Under the pieces are notes generated by a model. That model had not been told where the DNA came from. It saw only the letters and a program-made list of their open reading frames with translations, and made no database searches. This document shows positions 1 to 6,949 of a stretch of 24,610 nt of DNA, in pieces. The position numbers and the translations under genes are program-made. The stretch's first letter is position 1. Every line of letters starts with the position of its first letter. The stretch is from an uncultured Candidatus Saccharibacteria bacterium (lineage in GTDB: Bacteria; Patescibacteriota; Saccharimonadia; Saccharimonadales; Saccharimonadaceae), in the NCBI GenBank assembly GCA_938049075.1, contig CALICZ010000198.1, positions 1 through 24,610 on the forward strand, given 5' to 3'.

Positions 1-2
1 GC

Positions 3-65
3 GAGCGTGATATCCTGTGTGTCAAGCCGAGCGGGGATTTTGTCTATACTCATGTGGAGCTATAG
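3..65 (+). CDS. C-terminal tail of an unidentified protein (partial)
   Basis: The window opens inside a reading frame that stays open for 20 codons and stops with TAG at 63-65. Its residues (for example CVKPSGDFVYTHVEL) look like ordinary protein. A second frame from base 1 is also open to about 135, but its composition is poorer. The fragment is too short to assign a family or function. Confidence 0.35.
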   Translation, partial: ERDILCVKPSGDFVYTHVEL

Positions 66-202
66 CCTACACGTTTCCGCACGTTTAGAAAGCGAGACTT
101 CACAATATCTTATATCTATTTCACCGGATGAGTAGAGAGGTTATTGTGCTTGCTATATAGCTATGGGTGCATTTTTGGTGAGGTTAGGTGTATCAAAATA
201 TA

Positions 203-211
203 TGGTATAAT
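203..211 (+). promoter_or_regulatory. Extended -10 promoter for the frameshifted gene
   Basis: TGG directly precedes a perfect TATAAT (206-211). A weak -35 (TTAGGT, 184-189) lies 16 nt upstream. Transcription would start near 218, giving a leader of about 28 nt that contains an AGGAG ribosome site at 234-238, 7 nt before the ATG at 246. The 66-202 interval shows nothing else I can name. Confidence 0.6.
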
Positions 212-245
212 TTCATTGTAATAGTATTTCAACAGGAGCAAAACC

Positions 246-486
246 ATGACCGAACTACCTCCACAAGAACCAACTCCAACTGAAGACGCAGCTGGCGTCT
301 CTGGTTACTCTCTATCGAGTTGGTGCAGATGAATATGATAGACTCTGTGATCAGCCAGGAGTTGACGGTAGAGATGGTGTTGGATTGTCGGAAAAAATTG
401 CTGGAAATACTGGCGTTAGATTGAATGTCGCAGCCGCTGTTGTTGCTATTGCAAATTCGGCCAGGCACAACAGTAATAAAGAATAG
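246..486 (+). pseudogene. Small hypothetical protein gene with an apparent frameshift
   Basis: The ATG at 246 has a good Shine-Dalgarno (AGGAG, 7-nt spacing) and a promoter. It encodes an acidic, proline-rich start (MTELPPQEPTPTEDAAG) but stops at 330-332. The +1 frame continues with protein-like sequence (LVTLYRVGADEYDRL, then GVGLSEKIAGNTGVRLNVAAA) to the TAG at 484-486, and it has no start codon with a ribosome site of its own. Joining the frames near 290-300 would give about 79 residues. The family is not recognised. Three explanations fit: one extra base (a mutation or assembly error), two lost bases, or less likely a programmed +1 shift. A strong terminator follows at 535. Confidence 0.45.
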
Positions 487-534
487 CATGATAGTTGTAT
501 AGTGCACTGCTAAATGTGCTGACTTGCTATAGCA

Positions 535-562
535 AAAACTCGCCAAGGTAACGGCGAGTTTT
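535..562 (+). terminator. Rho-independent terminator
   Basis: AAAACTCGCC (535-544) pairs with GGCGAGTTTT (553-562) across an 8-nt loop, followed by further T residues. The A-rich left arm means it could also work for the minus-strand gene whose stop is at 632. Confidence 0.8.
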
Positions 563-631
563 TTGTTTTGCTTGAGTATCTTGTAGTGGTAAGCGCAGAG
601 TTACGAACCGAAGGAACTTTTATTACCTCTA

Positions 632-1045
632 TTACCTTCCAAACCCACCAACTACCTCAGCTGCCCATCGCACCCAGTCGGACATATCTTCCCATCGGCT
701 GCAGGCAGCCCCGACGAACATGATGGCGGAGGAGAAGAGGGCGAATGAGACGACCCAAGCCATAAAGTCGGCTGGCATGGCTCGTGTGCCGCCACTTGTC
801 CAACAGAGGTAGCATAGCCAACCAAGCGCTCCCGCCGCAAGTATGCAGAGCGCTCGCACGATGCCATGGCCAAGGCGACGCTGCCAGTCGGGTGCTGCGA
901 TTGGCTCGGTGGGGTCGACGGCCACTGGCGTTGGTACCTTTGGCACTGGTGGCGCAGCTGGTGGGTGGTGCGGCGGTGGCACTGGTGGCGCTCCGGCACC
1001 AGCAGCAGTGCGGCGCTTATGAATAAATCGCCCAGCCGTCACCAT
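632..1045 (-). CDS. Proline-rich membrane protein, unknown function
   Basis: This encodes a 137-residue protein. I place the start at the ATG at 1045 because GGAG lies 9 nt upstream; an in-frame TTG two codons earlier is the alternative. The N-terminal third is basic and then proline/alanine-rich (runs such as PPVPPPHHPPAAPPVPKV), which looks like a flexible linker. Two hydrophobic helices follow (around GIVRALCILAAGALGWLCYL and FMAWVVSFALFSSAIMFVGAA), with a short charged C-terminal end. The architecture suggests a small two-span inner-membrane protein with a cytoplasmic proline-rich arm. I do not recognise a family. It is transcribed divergently from the PH-domain gene. Confidence 0.6.
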   Translation of the reverse strand: MVTAGRFIHKRRTAAGAGAPPVPPPHHPPAAPPVPKVPTPVAVDPTEPIAAPDWQRRLGHGIVRALCILAAGALGWLCYLCWTSGGTRAMPADFMAWVVSFALFSSAIMFVGAACSRWEDMSDWVRWAAEVVGGFGR

Positions 1046-1077
1046 ATACAAATGCTCCGCATAGTATGCATGACCTC

Positions 1078-1108
1078 ATTATACGCAGGGGTTGTGGGGT
1101 GGTGTCAA
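1078..1108 (-). promoter_or_regulatory. Minus-strand promoter for the proline-rich membrane protein
   Basis: Read on the minus strand, a perfect TTGACA (complement of 1103-1108) and a perfect TATAAT (complement of 1078-1083) are separated by 19 nt. The spacer is slightly long but both boxes are consensus. It overlaps the divergent promoter of the 1171 gene. Confidence 0.6.
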
Positions 1109-1122
1109 GTTCGTGCTACAAT
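1092..1122 (+). promoter_or_regulatory. Promoter of the PH-domain/PpiC operon
   Basis: TGC precedes TACAAT (1117-1122), an extended -10. A TTGTGG (1092-1097) lies 19 nt upstream. The start would be near 1129, about 40 nt before the ATG at 1171. Confidence 0.55.
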
Positions 1123-1170
1123 AGACAGTAAGAAAAGCATAACAATCATCACACAAAAAGGCAGGGAATA

Positions 1171-1686
1171 ATGGCACAGACCAAGGCATTTAATGGGCAG
1201 CGCGAGGGTGAGGAGCTGCTGTTTGTCTTTCGGCGGCATATTATTGCCATGCGCAAGGGGTTTTATATGCTGCTGGTGCCGCTGGCGGTGGGGGCGATTC
1301 CACCACTGATTTGGCAAGACACATTGGAGCTGTTTTTGCTGCCAGTGGTGGGGCTCGTCTTGGGATCTATTGGCTTTTGCTATCATTTTTTGATGTGGCG
1401 CTACGCCTACTACATCGTGACCGACCAGCGCATTCGCCAAGTGACGCAAAAAGGGTTTTTTGGTACCGATGTGGTGGAGCTGAGCTTGGCAAAAATCCAA
1501 AATATCAGCTATAATATACCAGGATTCTCGGGTGAGGTGTTTCATTTTGGTACGATTGTGATCCAAACATTTGTGGGCGATCTCATCATCCGCAATGTCG
1601 ATCATCCCGAGCAGATCTACAATCAGCTGCAAGATGCCGTCAGCGAGGCGGAGCGTGCAGCACAAGCAGCAGGAGTATCACCATGA
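1171..1686 (+). CDS. PH-domain (bPH2/YdbS-like) membrane protein
   Basis: This encodes a 171-residue protein. A charged N-terminus with a GEELLFVFRRH-type opening is followed by two adjacent membrane helices (about residues 32-70). A soluble domain comes next, with the pattern YYIVTDQRIRQV, FFGTDVVELSLAKIQNI and FGTIVIQT. That order of helices, TDQRI motif, 'kI.ni' strand and a G-T-I-x-I-Q strand is typical of bacterial PH domain 2 (formerly DUF304, YdbS/YdbT-like) proteins. Their role at the cell envelope is poorly defined. The ATG is preceded by AGGCAGGGA. The stop overlaps the next gene by 4 nt (ATGA), so the two are translationally coupled and may act together at the membrane. Confidence 0.75.
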   Translation: MAQTKAFNGQREGEELLFVFRRHIIAMRKGFYMLLVPLAVGAIPPLIWQDTLELFLLPVVGLVLGSIGFCYHFLMWRYAYYIVTDQRIRQVTQKGFFGTDVVELSLAKIQNISYNIPGFSGEVFHFGTIVIQTFVGDLIIRNVDHPEQIYNQLQDAVSEAERAAQAAGVSP

Positions 1687-2855
1687 AATTACCAAGCAAA
1701 AAACCCAAACGCAGCCGCTACGGCGCTCAGTCTACATCAACTGCCCCAGCCGCCGGTCTGAAAGATCGCCTTGCAGCACTCAAGCCGCAGCGAAAGGGCA
1801 AGAAAGCGGGCAAATCTGCCAAAACAGAGGCGGGCACAGCCAACCCCAACACTCCCAAGAAGTTCGAGCGCATCACCAACGAGACAGTAGCAGCACACCG
1901 CGAGGAGATATTGGCTGGTGGGCGCAAGTTCAAACATCCCGTCCAGACGTCGCGTCGGCGGGTGATTATCAACACGATCATTGTGGCCTTGGTAGCGGCC
2001 TTGCTGCTGGCGGCAGTGGCGTGGCAGCAGCTCTACATTGCCCAGAGTTCCAACAACCTCCTCTACCGCATGACGCAGATCTTTCCTGTGCCAGTAGCCA
2101 GTATTGATGGTGAGCTCGTGCGCTATAGCGACTACCTAGTGCAGTATCGGGGATCTAAGTATTATCTAGGCAAGTACGATGAGATCCGCATCGACAGTGA
2201 TGATGGCCGCGAGCAGCTCAAGCACATCAAGCGTGAGTCGCTCAACCGGGCGCTGGTCGACACCTACGCCGCCAAGCTGGCACGCCAGTATAACATCACC
2301 GTGAGCGATCAAGACATTGATACCGTTATCGAGCAGCAGCGCAACACCGCTAATGGCAAGATTAGCCAAGAAACGTATGATGCATCGTCGCGCATGATGT
2401 ATAACTGGTCGCCATCGGATTATCGCCAAGCGGTACAGCGTAGCATTGTGCGGGCTCGAGTAGCCTTTGCGGTTGATAGCACCGCCGATGAGTTGCAGCG
2501 CAAAGCCGCTGGGCTGGTGGCAAGTAGCAATGGCGAGTTTGCCAAAATAGCAACCCAGCTTGGTGGCAGTGGCCGGAGCAAACCGCAGGTGGGGGATTCT
2601 GGCCTGATCAATCTTGCCAGTAGTTACAACGGCCTCGCGGTGAGTGAGATCGCCAAGCTCGAGCCTGGCAAACCCTCTGGTGCTATCAAGAGCACAACAG
2701 ACAGTGGCTACTACTTCGTCAAAGTCAACGAAAAGAACGACAGCAAAATCCGCTTCACCTATCTCTACATCCCCCTCACCGAGCTTACTAAGCAAGTCGC
2801 ACAGCTAAAAAGCGACGGCAAAGTGCAAGAATACATTGATGTACCACAGAAATAG
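1683..2855 (+). CDS. Membrane-anchored PpiC/SurA-type peptidyl-prolyl isomerase
   Basis: This encodes a 390-residue protein. Residues 1-93 are a highly basic, low-complexity cytoplasmic tail. One membrane helix spans about 94-116 (VIINTIIVALVAALLLAAV), and the rest should be extracytoplasmic. A SurA N-like helical region (about 140-290; RESLNRALVDTYAAKLARQY, then a DIDTVIEQQR helix) precedes a parvulin-like stretch with GEFAKIATQLGG, VGDSGLIN and a C-terminal strand YYFVKVNEK. The order chaperone domain then rotamase matches the SurA/PrsA/PpiD layout, and the fold is inferred from those motifs. The likely role is folding of exported proteins such as pilins. The unusually long cytoplasmic basic tail is the odd feature. 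It overlaps the upstream PH-domain gene. Confidence 0.7.
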   Translation: MKLPSKKPKRSRYGAQSTSTAPAAGLKDRLAALKPQRKGKKAGKSAKTEAGTANPNTPKKFERITNETVAAHREEILAGGRKFKHPVQTSRRRVIINTIIVALVAALLLAAVAWQQLYIAQSSNNLLYRMTQIFPVPVASIDGELVRYSDYLVQYRGSKYYLGKYDEIRIDSDDGREQLKHIKRESLNRALVDTYAAKLARQYNITVSDQDIDTVIEQQRNTANGKISQETYDASSRMMYNWSPSDYRQAVQRSIVRARVAFAVDSTADELQRKAAGLVASSNGEFAKIATQLGGSGRSKPQVGDSGLINLASSYNGLAVSEIAKLEPGKPSGAIKSTTDSGYYFVKVNEKNDSKIRFTYLYIPLTELTKQVAQLKSDGKVQEYIDVPQK

Positions 2856-2942
2856 GGGATAGCAATCATACCCAAAATACCGGCAACATAGCGCAGCTTT
2901 GCACCCCTCCATATAGGCTCATCATCTCGTGCGAACAAAACC

Positions 2943-2971
2943 TAGACAACGTTGCTATTCTACGCTATGAT
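2943..2971 (+). promoter_or_regulatory. Promoter of the pilin gene
   Basis: TAGACA (2943-2948) and TATGAT (2966-2971) are separated by exactly 17 nt. The predicted start near 2978 gives a leader of about 38 nt carrying AAGGAG (3007-3012), just before the ATG at 3016. Confidence 0.7.
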
Positions 2972-3015
2972 AGCAGTAACGTAAGCATATTCGTACATTG
3001 GTACAAAGGAGAAGT

Positions 3016-3474
3016 ATGAAACAACACCAAGCGAAGCAAGAAGGGTTTACTATCATCGAGGTGATGCTGGTGCTAGCGATTGCCGCCTTGATATTCTTGA
3101 TGGTCTTTGTGGCACTGCCTGCCCTGCAGCGGGGTCAGCGCGACACAGCACGCAAGAATGATGTGCAAAACATCGCTGCTGCCGTGACGCAATATACATC
3201 AAACAACCGCGGAAAGTTCCCCGACAGCAAGGGTCTCAAAGGTTATCTGGGCGATCTCTCGAACCTCGACAAAGAGAGCATCACCGTCCAAGACAATGCG
3301 GGCAATGGTACCGTAACACCTACCACCGAGAGTGCGATCGTCGTCAAGGGTGTGCGCTGCGACGCCACCAACTCCGACGGCGCTACCCTCAAGAAGGGCA
3401 CATCGAAGCAATTCGTCGTCGTCACCAAGCTTGAAGCGGGCGGCAACGGCGTGGCATACTGTCTCGAGTCATAG
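3016..3474 (+). CDS. Type IV pilin (major-pilin-like)
   Basis: This encodes a 152-residue precursor. I choose the ATG at 3016 because an AAGGAG box sits 3-4 nt upstream; an in-frame TTG at 2998 lacks one. The leader MKQHQAKQEG is short and basic, and cleavage would fall at G^FTIIEV with the canonical Glu at +5. A hydrophobic N-terminal helix follows (MLVLAIAALIFLMVFVALPAL). The globular part has RQRDTARKNDVQNIAAAVTQY, the alpha1-C pattern of pilins. Two cysteines (VRCDATN and VAYCLES) could form the C-terminal disulfide loop. It is monocistronic, with its own promoter and terminator, as expected for an abundant structural pilin. It lies next to pilD and upstream of the minor pilins. Confidence 0.85.
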   Translation: MKQHQAKQEGFTIIEVMLVLAIAALIFLMVFVALPALQRGQRDTARKNDVQNIAAAVTQYTSNNRGKFPDSKGLKGYLGDLSNLDKESITVQDNAGNGTVTPTTESAIVVKGVRCDATNSDGATLKKGTSKQFVVVTKLEAGGNGVAYCLES

Positions 3475-3502
3475 TAGGCAAGCAGAAGATGTACAAGAAG
3501 AT

Positions 3503-3535
3503 GGCTGACACCAAAGGGGTGCCAGCCTCTTTTTA
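3503..3535 (+). terminator. Terminator of the pilin gene
   Basis: GGCTG-A-CACC pairs with GGTG-C-CAGCC around a short purine loop, followed by TCTTTTTA. Confidence 0.8.
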
Positions 3536-3549
3536 TGTATGGAGTACAC

Positions 3550-3660
3550 GAACTACTGGGTTGTACGTGTGATGAAAATGTTCCGGCCAGATAATACATA
3601 GCATATATCTGCTTGCTGGTCTCCAGATATTTTTCTTATACAAGCACAACCCAGCAGTTC
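3550..3660 (-). repeat. Long imperfect inverted repeat enclosing a hairpin
   Basis: GAACTACTGGGTTGT (3550-3564) matches the complement of ACAACCCAGCAGTTC (3646-3660) at 14 of 15 positions. The one exception would be a G-U pair only if the minus strand is transcribed. Between the arms, ATATCTG (3605-3611) pairs with CAGATAT (3624-3630), followed on the plus strand by a T run (3630-3634). No coding frame fits. It could be a structured RNA, a back-up terminator or a repeat element. Confidence 0.4.
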
Positions 3661-3742
3661 ACTATATAGTTAGAAAGGTTTGGCTTGTATTTGCACTGGC
3701 CTTCGATGGCGCGTGATGATGTAGCACGTTCTTGCATATCTT

Positions 3743-3751
3743 TGCTATACT
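3743..3751 (+). promoter_or_regulatory. Extended -10 promoter directly before pilD
   Basis: TGC-TATACT at 3743-3751 starts its hexamer 14 nt before the ATG at 3760. The predicted transcription start (about 3758-3760) falls on or next to the start codon, implying a leaderless or near-leaderless mRNA. Confidence 0.65.
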
Positions 3752-3759
3752 AGTGAGGT

Positions 3760-4629
3760 ATGACTATCTTGATAGCAGGCACACTGCTCCTTCTGGGTGT
3801 AGTGCTGGGTAGCTTTGCGGGCGCGCAAGTGTGGCGGGTGCGTGCGCGGCAACTGCGGACTGACAAGCAAACCGGCCACCCCTACGACAAACACGAATGG
3901 CGTCAACTGCGTGTCCTCTTGCAAGGTACAGTGCGAGACGATCGCTCGCGCTGCCTGCAGTGTGGGCATGTGCTGGCGTGGTATGATCTACTCCCAGTAG
4001 TAAGCTGGTTGTCGACTGGTGGGCGCTGTCGCTATTGCCAGCAGTTCATTGGTTGGTTCGAGCTGGTGATGGAGCTGGTGCTGGGGGTGGGCTTGGCACT
4101 GTCGTATCTGGTATGGCCGTGGGCACTACCAGCCAGTAGCTTACTCTTTGCTGTATGGGCGGTGGTGGCCTTAGTGCTGATGATTCTCGCGGCGTATGAT
4201 GCCAAGTGGCAGCTCTTGCCTGACCCGCTCAACTATGGCTTGATGGCACTGGGCGCACTCTTCGTGCTGGTGCGGATGACGACGCTGCACGATGTTGATC
4301 TTGTGTCGCTCACCGGGGCGGTGGCGCTACTGGCGGGGTTGTATGGTGGGCTGTATGCCATCTCGCGCGGAGCGTGGATTGGCTTTGGCGATGTGAAGCT
4401 CTGTGTGGGTTTGGCACTGCTATTGGGTGATTGGCGATTGGCCTTTATGACGCTGTTTTTCTCCAATATGCTGGGTTGTATCATCGTCCTACCGGGCCTA
4501 GCACGTGGCCAACTCAATACGCGCTCGCAGGTGCCATTTGGGCCGCTGCTTATCATTGGCTGCGTTATTTCACTCTTGTTTGGTGGGCATATCTTGCGCG
4601 CGCTGGTGGCACTGCCACTAGGCTTTTGA
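3760..4629 (+). CDS. pilD: Type IV prepilin peptidase / N-methyltransferase PilD
   Basis: This encodes a 289-residue polytopic inner-membrane aspartyl protease. It would cleave prepilins after the Gly of the G^F[ST] site and methylate the new N-terminus. The N-terminal domain carries the VLGSFAGAQVWR opening and two CxxC pairs (Cys65/Cys68 in RCLQCGH and Cys90/Cys93 in RCRYC), the zinc-binding feature of bifunctional enzymes. The two catalytic aspartates are visible in YDAKWQLLPD (Asp147) and GFGDVKL (Asp211). About eight hydrophobic segments are present, and the length is typical of the family. It sits between the pilin gene and the minor-pilin operon, whose products are its obvious substrates. 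Its promoter abuts the start codon. Confidence 0.93.
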   Translation: MTILIAGTLLLLGVVLGSFAGAQVWRVRARQLRTDKQTGHPYDKHEWRQLRVLLQGTVRDDRSRCLQCGHVLAWYDLLPVVSWLSTGGRCRYCQQFIGWFELVMELVLGVGLALSYLVWPWALPASSLLFAVWAVVALVLMILAAYDAKWQLLPDPLNYGLMALGALFVLVRMTTLHDVDLVSLTGAVALLAGLYGGLYAISRGAWIGFGDVKLCVGLALLLGDWRLAFMTLFFSNMLGCIIVLPGLARGQLNTRSQVPFGPLLIIGCVISLLFGGHILRALVALPLGF

Positions 4630-4677
4630 GATCCAGGCTGGGTAGATTTGCTCCTTCTTGTAAACCTGATGTAATAC

Positions 4678-4705
4678 TTGACAATCCAGAGAGAGAGAGT
4701 ACTAT
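4678..4705 (+). promoter_or_regulatory. Promoter of the 4737 gene
   Basis: A consensus TTGACA (4678-4683) is followed after 16 nt by TACTAT (4700-4705). The leader then contains AAGGAG (4729-4734) right before the start codon. This gene is therefore transcribed on its own. Confidence 0.6.
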
Positions 4706-4736
4706 AGGCATCATAAACACCTAACTCCAAGGAGAT

Positions 4737-5495
4737 ATGATGTCACGATATGACCAGCCACTTAGTAGTGAGACAGACCAAGCAAAGCCGTATAAGCCAG
4801 TACTACGAGACTTTCCAATGCCAAAGACTGAAAAGTTCAGTGAGGGAGAGGACGCCGAGCGTGAGAAGCTGATAAAAGAGGCACTAGCAAAGGTCGAAGC
4901 AAAGCTCGATAACAAGCGCAAAGAGAAGTACTGCGAAGATATTGTTGGGGAAATACAGCGGATTGGCGGGGTATTGGCAGAAAAAGGCTTTGGTAGCCGG
5001 CCTGAGGACAAGCATGTTGTCGTCACTAGCTATGCTGGCGGCGAGACTAGATATTCGCGTGGGAACTTTGTGCAGTATGAGACAGCAGTTGTAGCGCGGG
5101 TTCTTCGTGAAGGTAACCCTACTGGTGCTCTAAATCAATGGGCGACAGAGGATCAAATATTTAAGGGTAGTGAATGCAAAATCACTGATCCATACAACGA
5201 AGAGCAGTATAAGAATGCACAGCAAGAAGGTATCAATATTAGCGTTGTAACTGGCCCAGCAGTCGAAGTGTATTCCGATCGACCACTAACAGAGGAACGG
5301 AAGGATTACTACCGTGATTTTTACCAGCCAGGGACAGTGTTGGTAACCTCTGCTGGCCGGTGTAATGATGAGGCAAAGGTGCTTCGTGTTGGTGGCAGGC
5401 TAGGTGATTCAACTAACCCAAAGGCGTACGAGCTCGTCCTTGCTGCTATGCAAGATATTGAGGAAGAGCTGCCAGCTAGCAAAGAGGCGCAGTAG
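4737..5495 (+). CDS. Hypothetical soluble protein within the pilus region
   Basis: This encodes a 252-residue acidic, hydrophilic protein without signal peptide or membrane helix. Two ATGs are adjacent (4737 and 4740). AAGGAG ends at 4734, so the second, at 5-nt spacing, may be the real start. Residues about 35-75 are charged and probably form a coiled coil or long helix (EREKLIKEALAKVEAKLDN). The rest alternates strands and turns (HVVVTSYAGG, GINISVVTGPAVEVYSD, GTVLVTSAGRCNDEAKVLR). I recognise no family or catalytic signature. It has its own promoter and terminator and lies between pilD and the minor-pilin operon. A pilus-related or regulatory role is possible but rests only on position. 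Confidence 0.65.
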   Translation: MMSRYDQPLSSETDQAKPYKPVLRDFPMPKTEKFSEGEDAEREKLIKEALAKVEAKLDNKRKEKYCEDIVGEIQRIGGVLAEKGFGSRPEDKHVVVTSYAGGETRYSRGNFVQYETAVVARVLREGNPTGALNQWATEDQIFKGSECKITDPYNEEQYKNAQQEGINISVVTGPAVEVYSDRPLTEERKDYYRDFYQPGTVLVTSAGRCNDEAKVLRVGGRLGDSTNPKAYELVLAAMQDIEEELPASKEAQ

Positions 5496-5516
5496 GCAAT
5501 AAAAAGTGATCTGAGC

Positions 5517-5545
5517 AAAAACCAGCCCAGGAGTGGCTGGTTTTT
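5517..5545 (+). terminator. Terminator after the 4737 gene
   Basis: AAAAACCAGCC and GGCTGGTTTTT form a perfect stem around a 7-nt loop, with the T run included. Confidence 0.88.
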
Positions 5546-5624
5546 GTGCTCTATACCTAAGCTGTGCAGAGGTATTATCTCTCCCCAGAATCGCCCCATC
5601 GCCCTGTGCTGCTAATGCTGCTTG

Positions 5625-5633
5625 TGCTATACT
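5625..5633 (+). promoter_or_regulatory. Extended -10 promoter of the minor-pilin operon
   Basis: TGC-TATACT (5625-5633) places the transcription start at about 5640-5643, at or just before the ATG at 5643. It is nearly identical in sequence and spacing to the pilD promoter. Confidence 0.65.
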
Positions 5634-5642
5634 AGAGAGGTT

Positions 5643-6353
5643 ATGAGTATGCCAGTGAAGCCAGGGTTCACCATTATTGAGATGATGCTGTTTTTGGCGG
5701 TGAGTGGGGCAATGGCAGCCGGGATTATGGTAGGTGTGGGCGCGACGGTCAATGCCCAGCGCTACCGCGATGCCACCCATTCGCTGGTGAGTTTCTTCCA
5801 GGGGGAGTACGACCGGGTGGTGAATGTCCAGAATGATCACGACCGCAACCTTGGCTGCAGCACCAGCGGCATTAGCCAGAGCATTACCCCGCAGGTGCCC
5901 GGCACAAGCGAGTGCACTATCATTGGGCGGTTTATTACCACTGGCCGTGATGGCCGAAGCCTCATCGCGCGGACGATCTATGCCACACGTGATGGCTCAG
6001 CTGCAGCAACGGATTATGAGGCGCTGACTCGCTCGGGGCTTGTCCTATCGGACACCGCCAGCCAGACAACTACCTATGAACTAGCGTGGGAGACGGCGCT
6101 GCGGCAGGGTGCACGCCACTCGTATTTGATCGTGCGCTCGCCCTCCAGTGGTGCCATCAAGACCTACATTGGCAACACAGACAACCCGATGACCGTCCTT
6201 TCGCCTGACAACGACGCCCAAAAAGGCGACACCAACCTCTGTATCGACCCCGATGGCTTGGTCTTTACTGGCATTAGTGGGGCAGTGATTGCCCGGGGTG
6301 GCAGCTCGGCCAGCAGTGTGAAGCTGATTGGTGGAGGAATAGGCCAATGCTAG
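5643..6353 (+). CDS. Minor pilin / pseudopilin (FimT/GspH-like)
   Basis: This encodes a 236-residue precursor. I choose the ATG at 5643, next to the promoter; the ATG at 5649 also works. The leader MSMPVKPG is very short and precedes G^FTIIEMM, with Glu at +5 and a hydrophobic helix (MMLFLAVSGAMAAGIMVGVGA). The mature domain has the pilin-like pattern AQRYRDATHSLVSFFQGEYD and three or four cysteines. FimT/GspH-type pseudopilins are minor tip components of type IV pili or competence pili. It is the first gene of a tightly packed operon and its stop overlaps the next start by 7 nt. Confidence 0.78.
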   Translation: MSMPVKPGFTIIEMMLFLAVSGAMAAGIMVGVGATVNAQRYRDATHSLVSFFQGEYDRVVNVQNDHDRNLGCSTSGISQSITPQVPGTSECTIIGRFITTGRDGRSLIARTIYATRDGSAAATDYEALTRSGLVLSDTASQTTTYELAWETALRQGARHSYLIVRSPSSGAIKTYIGNTDNPMTVLSPDNDAQKGDTNLCIDPDGLVFTGISGAVIARGGSSASSVKLIGGGIGQC

Positions 6354-6949
6354 GGCGTCGCCACGAGCGGGGTGATACGATCATTGAGGTGATGTTTGCC
6401 TTCGTGCTGTTTAGTATGGTGATTGTGGGGGCATTTATGATTATGAACCAAGGTATGGCGCTGGCGCAGCGCTCACTGGAGGTAACACAGGTGCGGCAGC
6501 AGATTGACTCGCAGGTGCTGCTGATTCGGACTGCTCAGCAGGCGGTCAACCAGCAGCTGTGGGAGACCATCAAAGGCAAGGTGGGCACGACCACACCCAT
6601 TACGCTGAGCGAGCTCGCTGAGAGCAACTGCCGCCTTTCGCCAGATACATTGCGGGGGCGCGGCGCATTCTTTGTTGCGCCGCGGGCCGATGCTGCCTCG
6701 GGCAAGCAGGTCATCCGTCTCTTTGAGCCGACCAATGCGAGCTACCAGCCCGAACCGACAACCTACAGTAAGGTAGACTTTGGCAATGATCCGCGGGCGC
6801 AGGGGCTCTTCGTCCAGATCGTCAAGGCAGAGGGTGCCAATGCCAACCTCGCCTACGATGTGTATGTCTCTGCCTGCTGGCCGACTGTAGCGAGTGATAA
6901 GCCAATGACGATTGGCACCGTAACGAGGTTGTATGATGTGGCGCGCTAA
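6347..6949 (+). CDS. Minor pilin (PilV-like)
   Basis: This encodes a 200-residue precursor that starts inside the end of the upstream minor-pilin gene (7-nt overlap). The leader MLGRRHERG is followed by G^DTIIEVMFAF, so the usual Phe at +1 is replaced by Asp while Glu +5 is kept. A hydrophobic helix (VMFAFVLFSMVIVGAFMIM) follows. The C-terminal domain ends with a YDVYVSACWP strand. Length, hydrophobic helix and operon position fit a PilV/GspI-type minor pilin, though the exact subfamily is inferred. It overlaps the next gene by 17 nt. Confidence 0.75.
   Translation: MLGRRHERGDTIIEVMFAFVLFSMVIVGAFMIMNQGMALAQRSLEVTQVRQQIDSQVLLIRTAQQAVNQQLWETIKGKVGTTTPITLSELAESNCRLSPDTLRGRGAFFVAPRADAASGKQVIRLFEPTNASYQPEPTTYSKVDFGNDPRAQGLFVQIVKAEGANANLAYDVYVSACWPTVASDKPMTIGTVTRLYDVAR

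Noticed and set aside
1105..1665. Minus-strand 186-codon frame opposite the PH-domain gene
   Set aside because: It is antisense to a convincing membrane PH-domain protein and lacks its own start signals.
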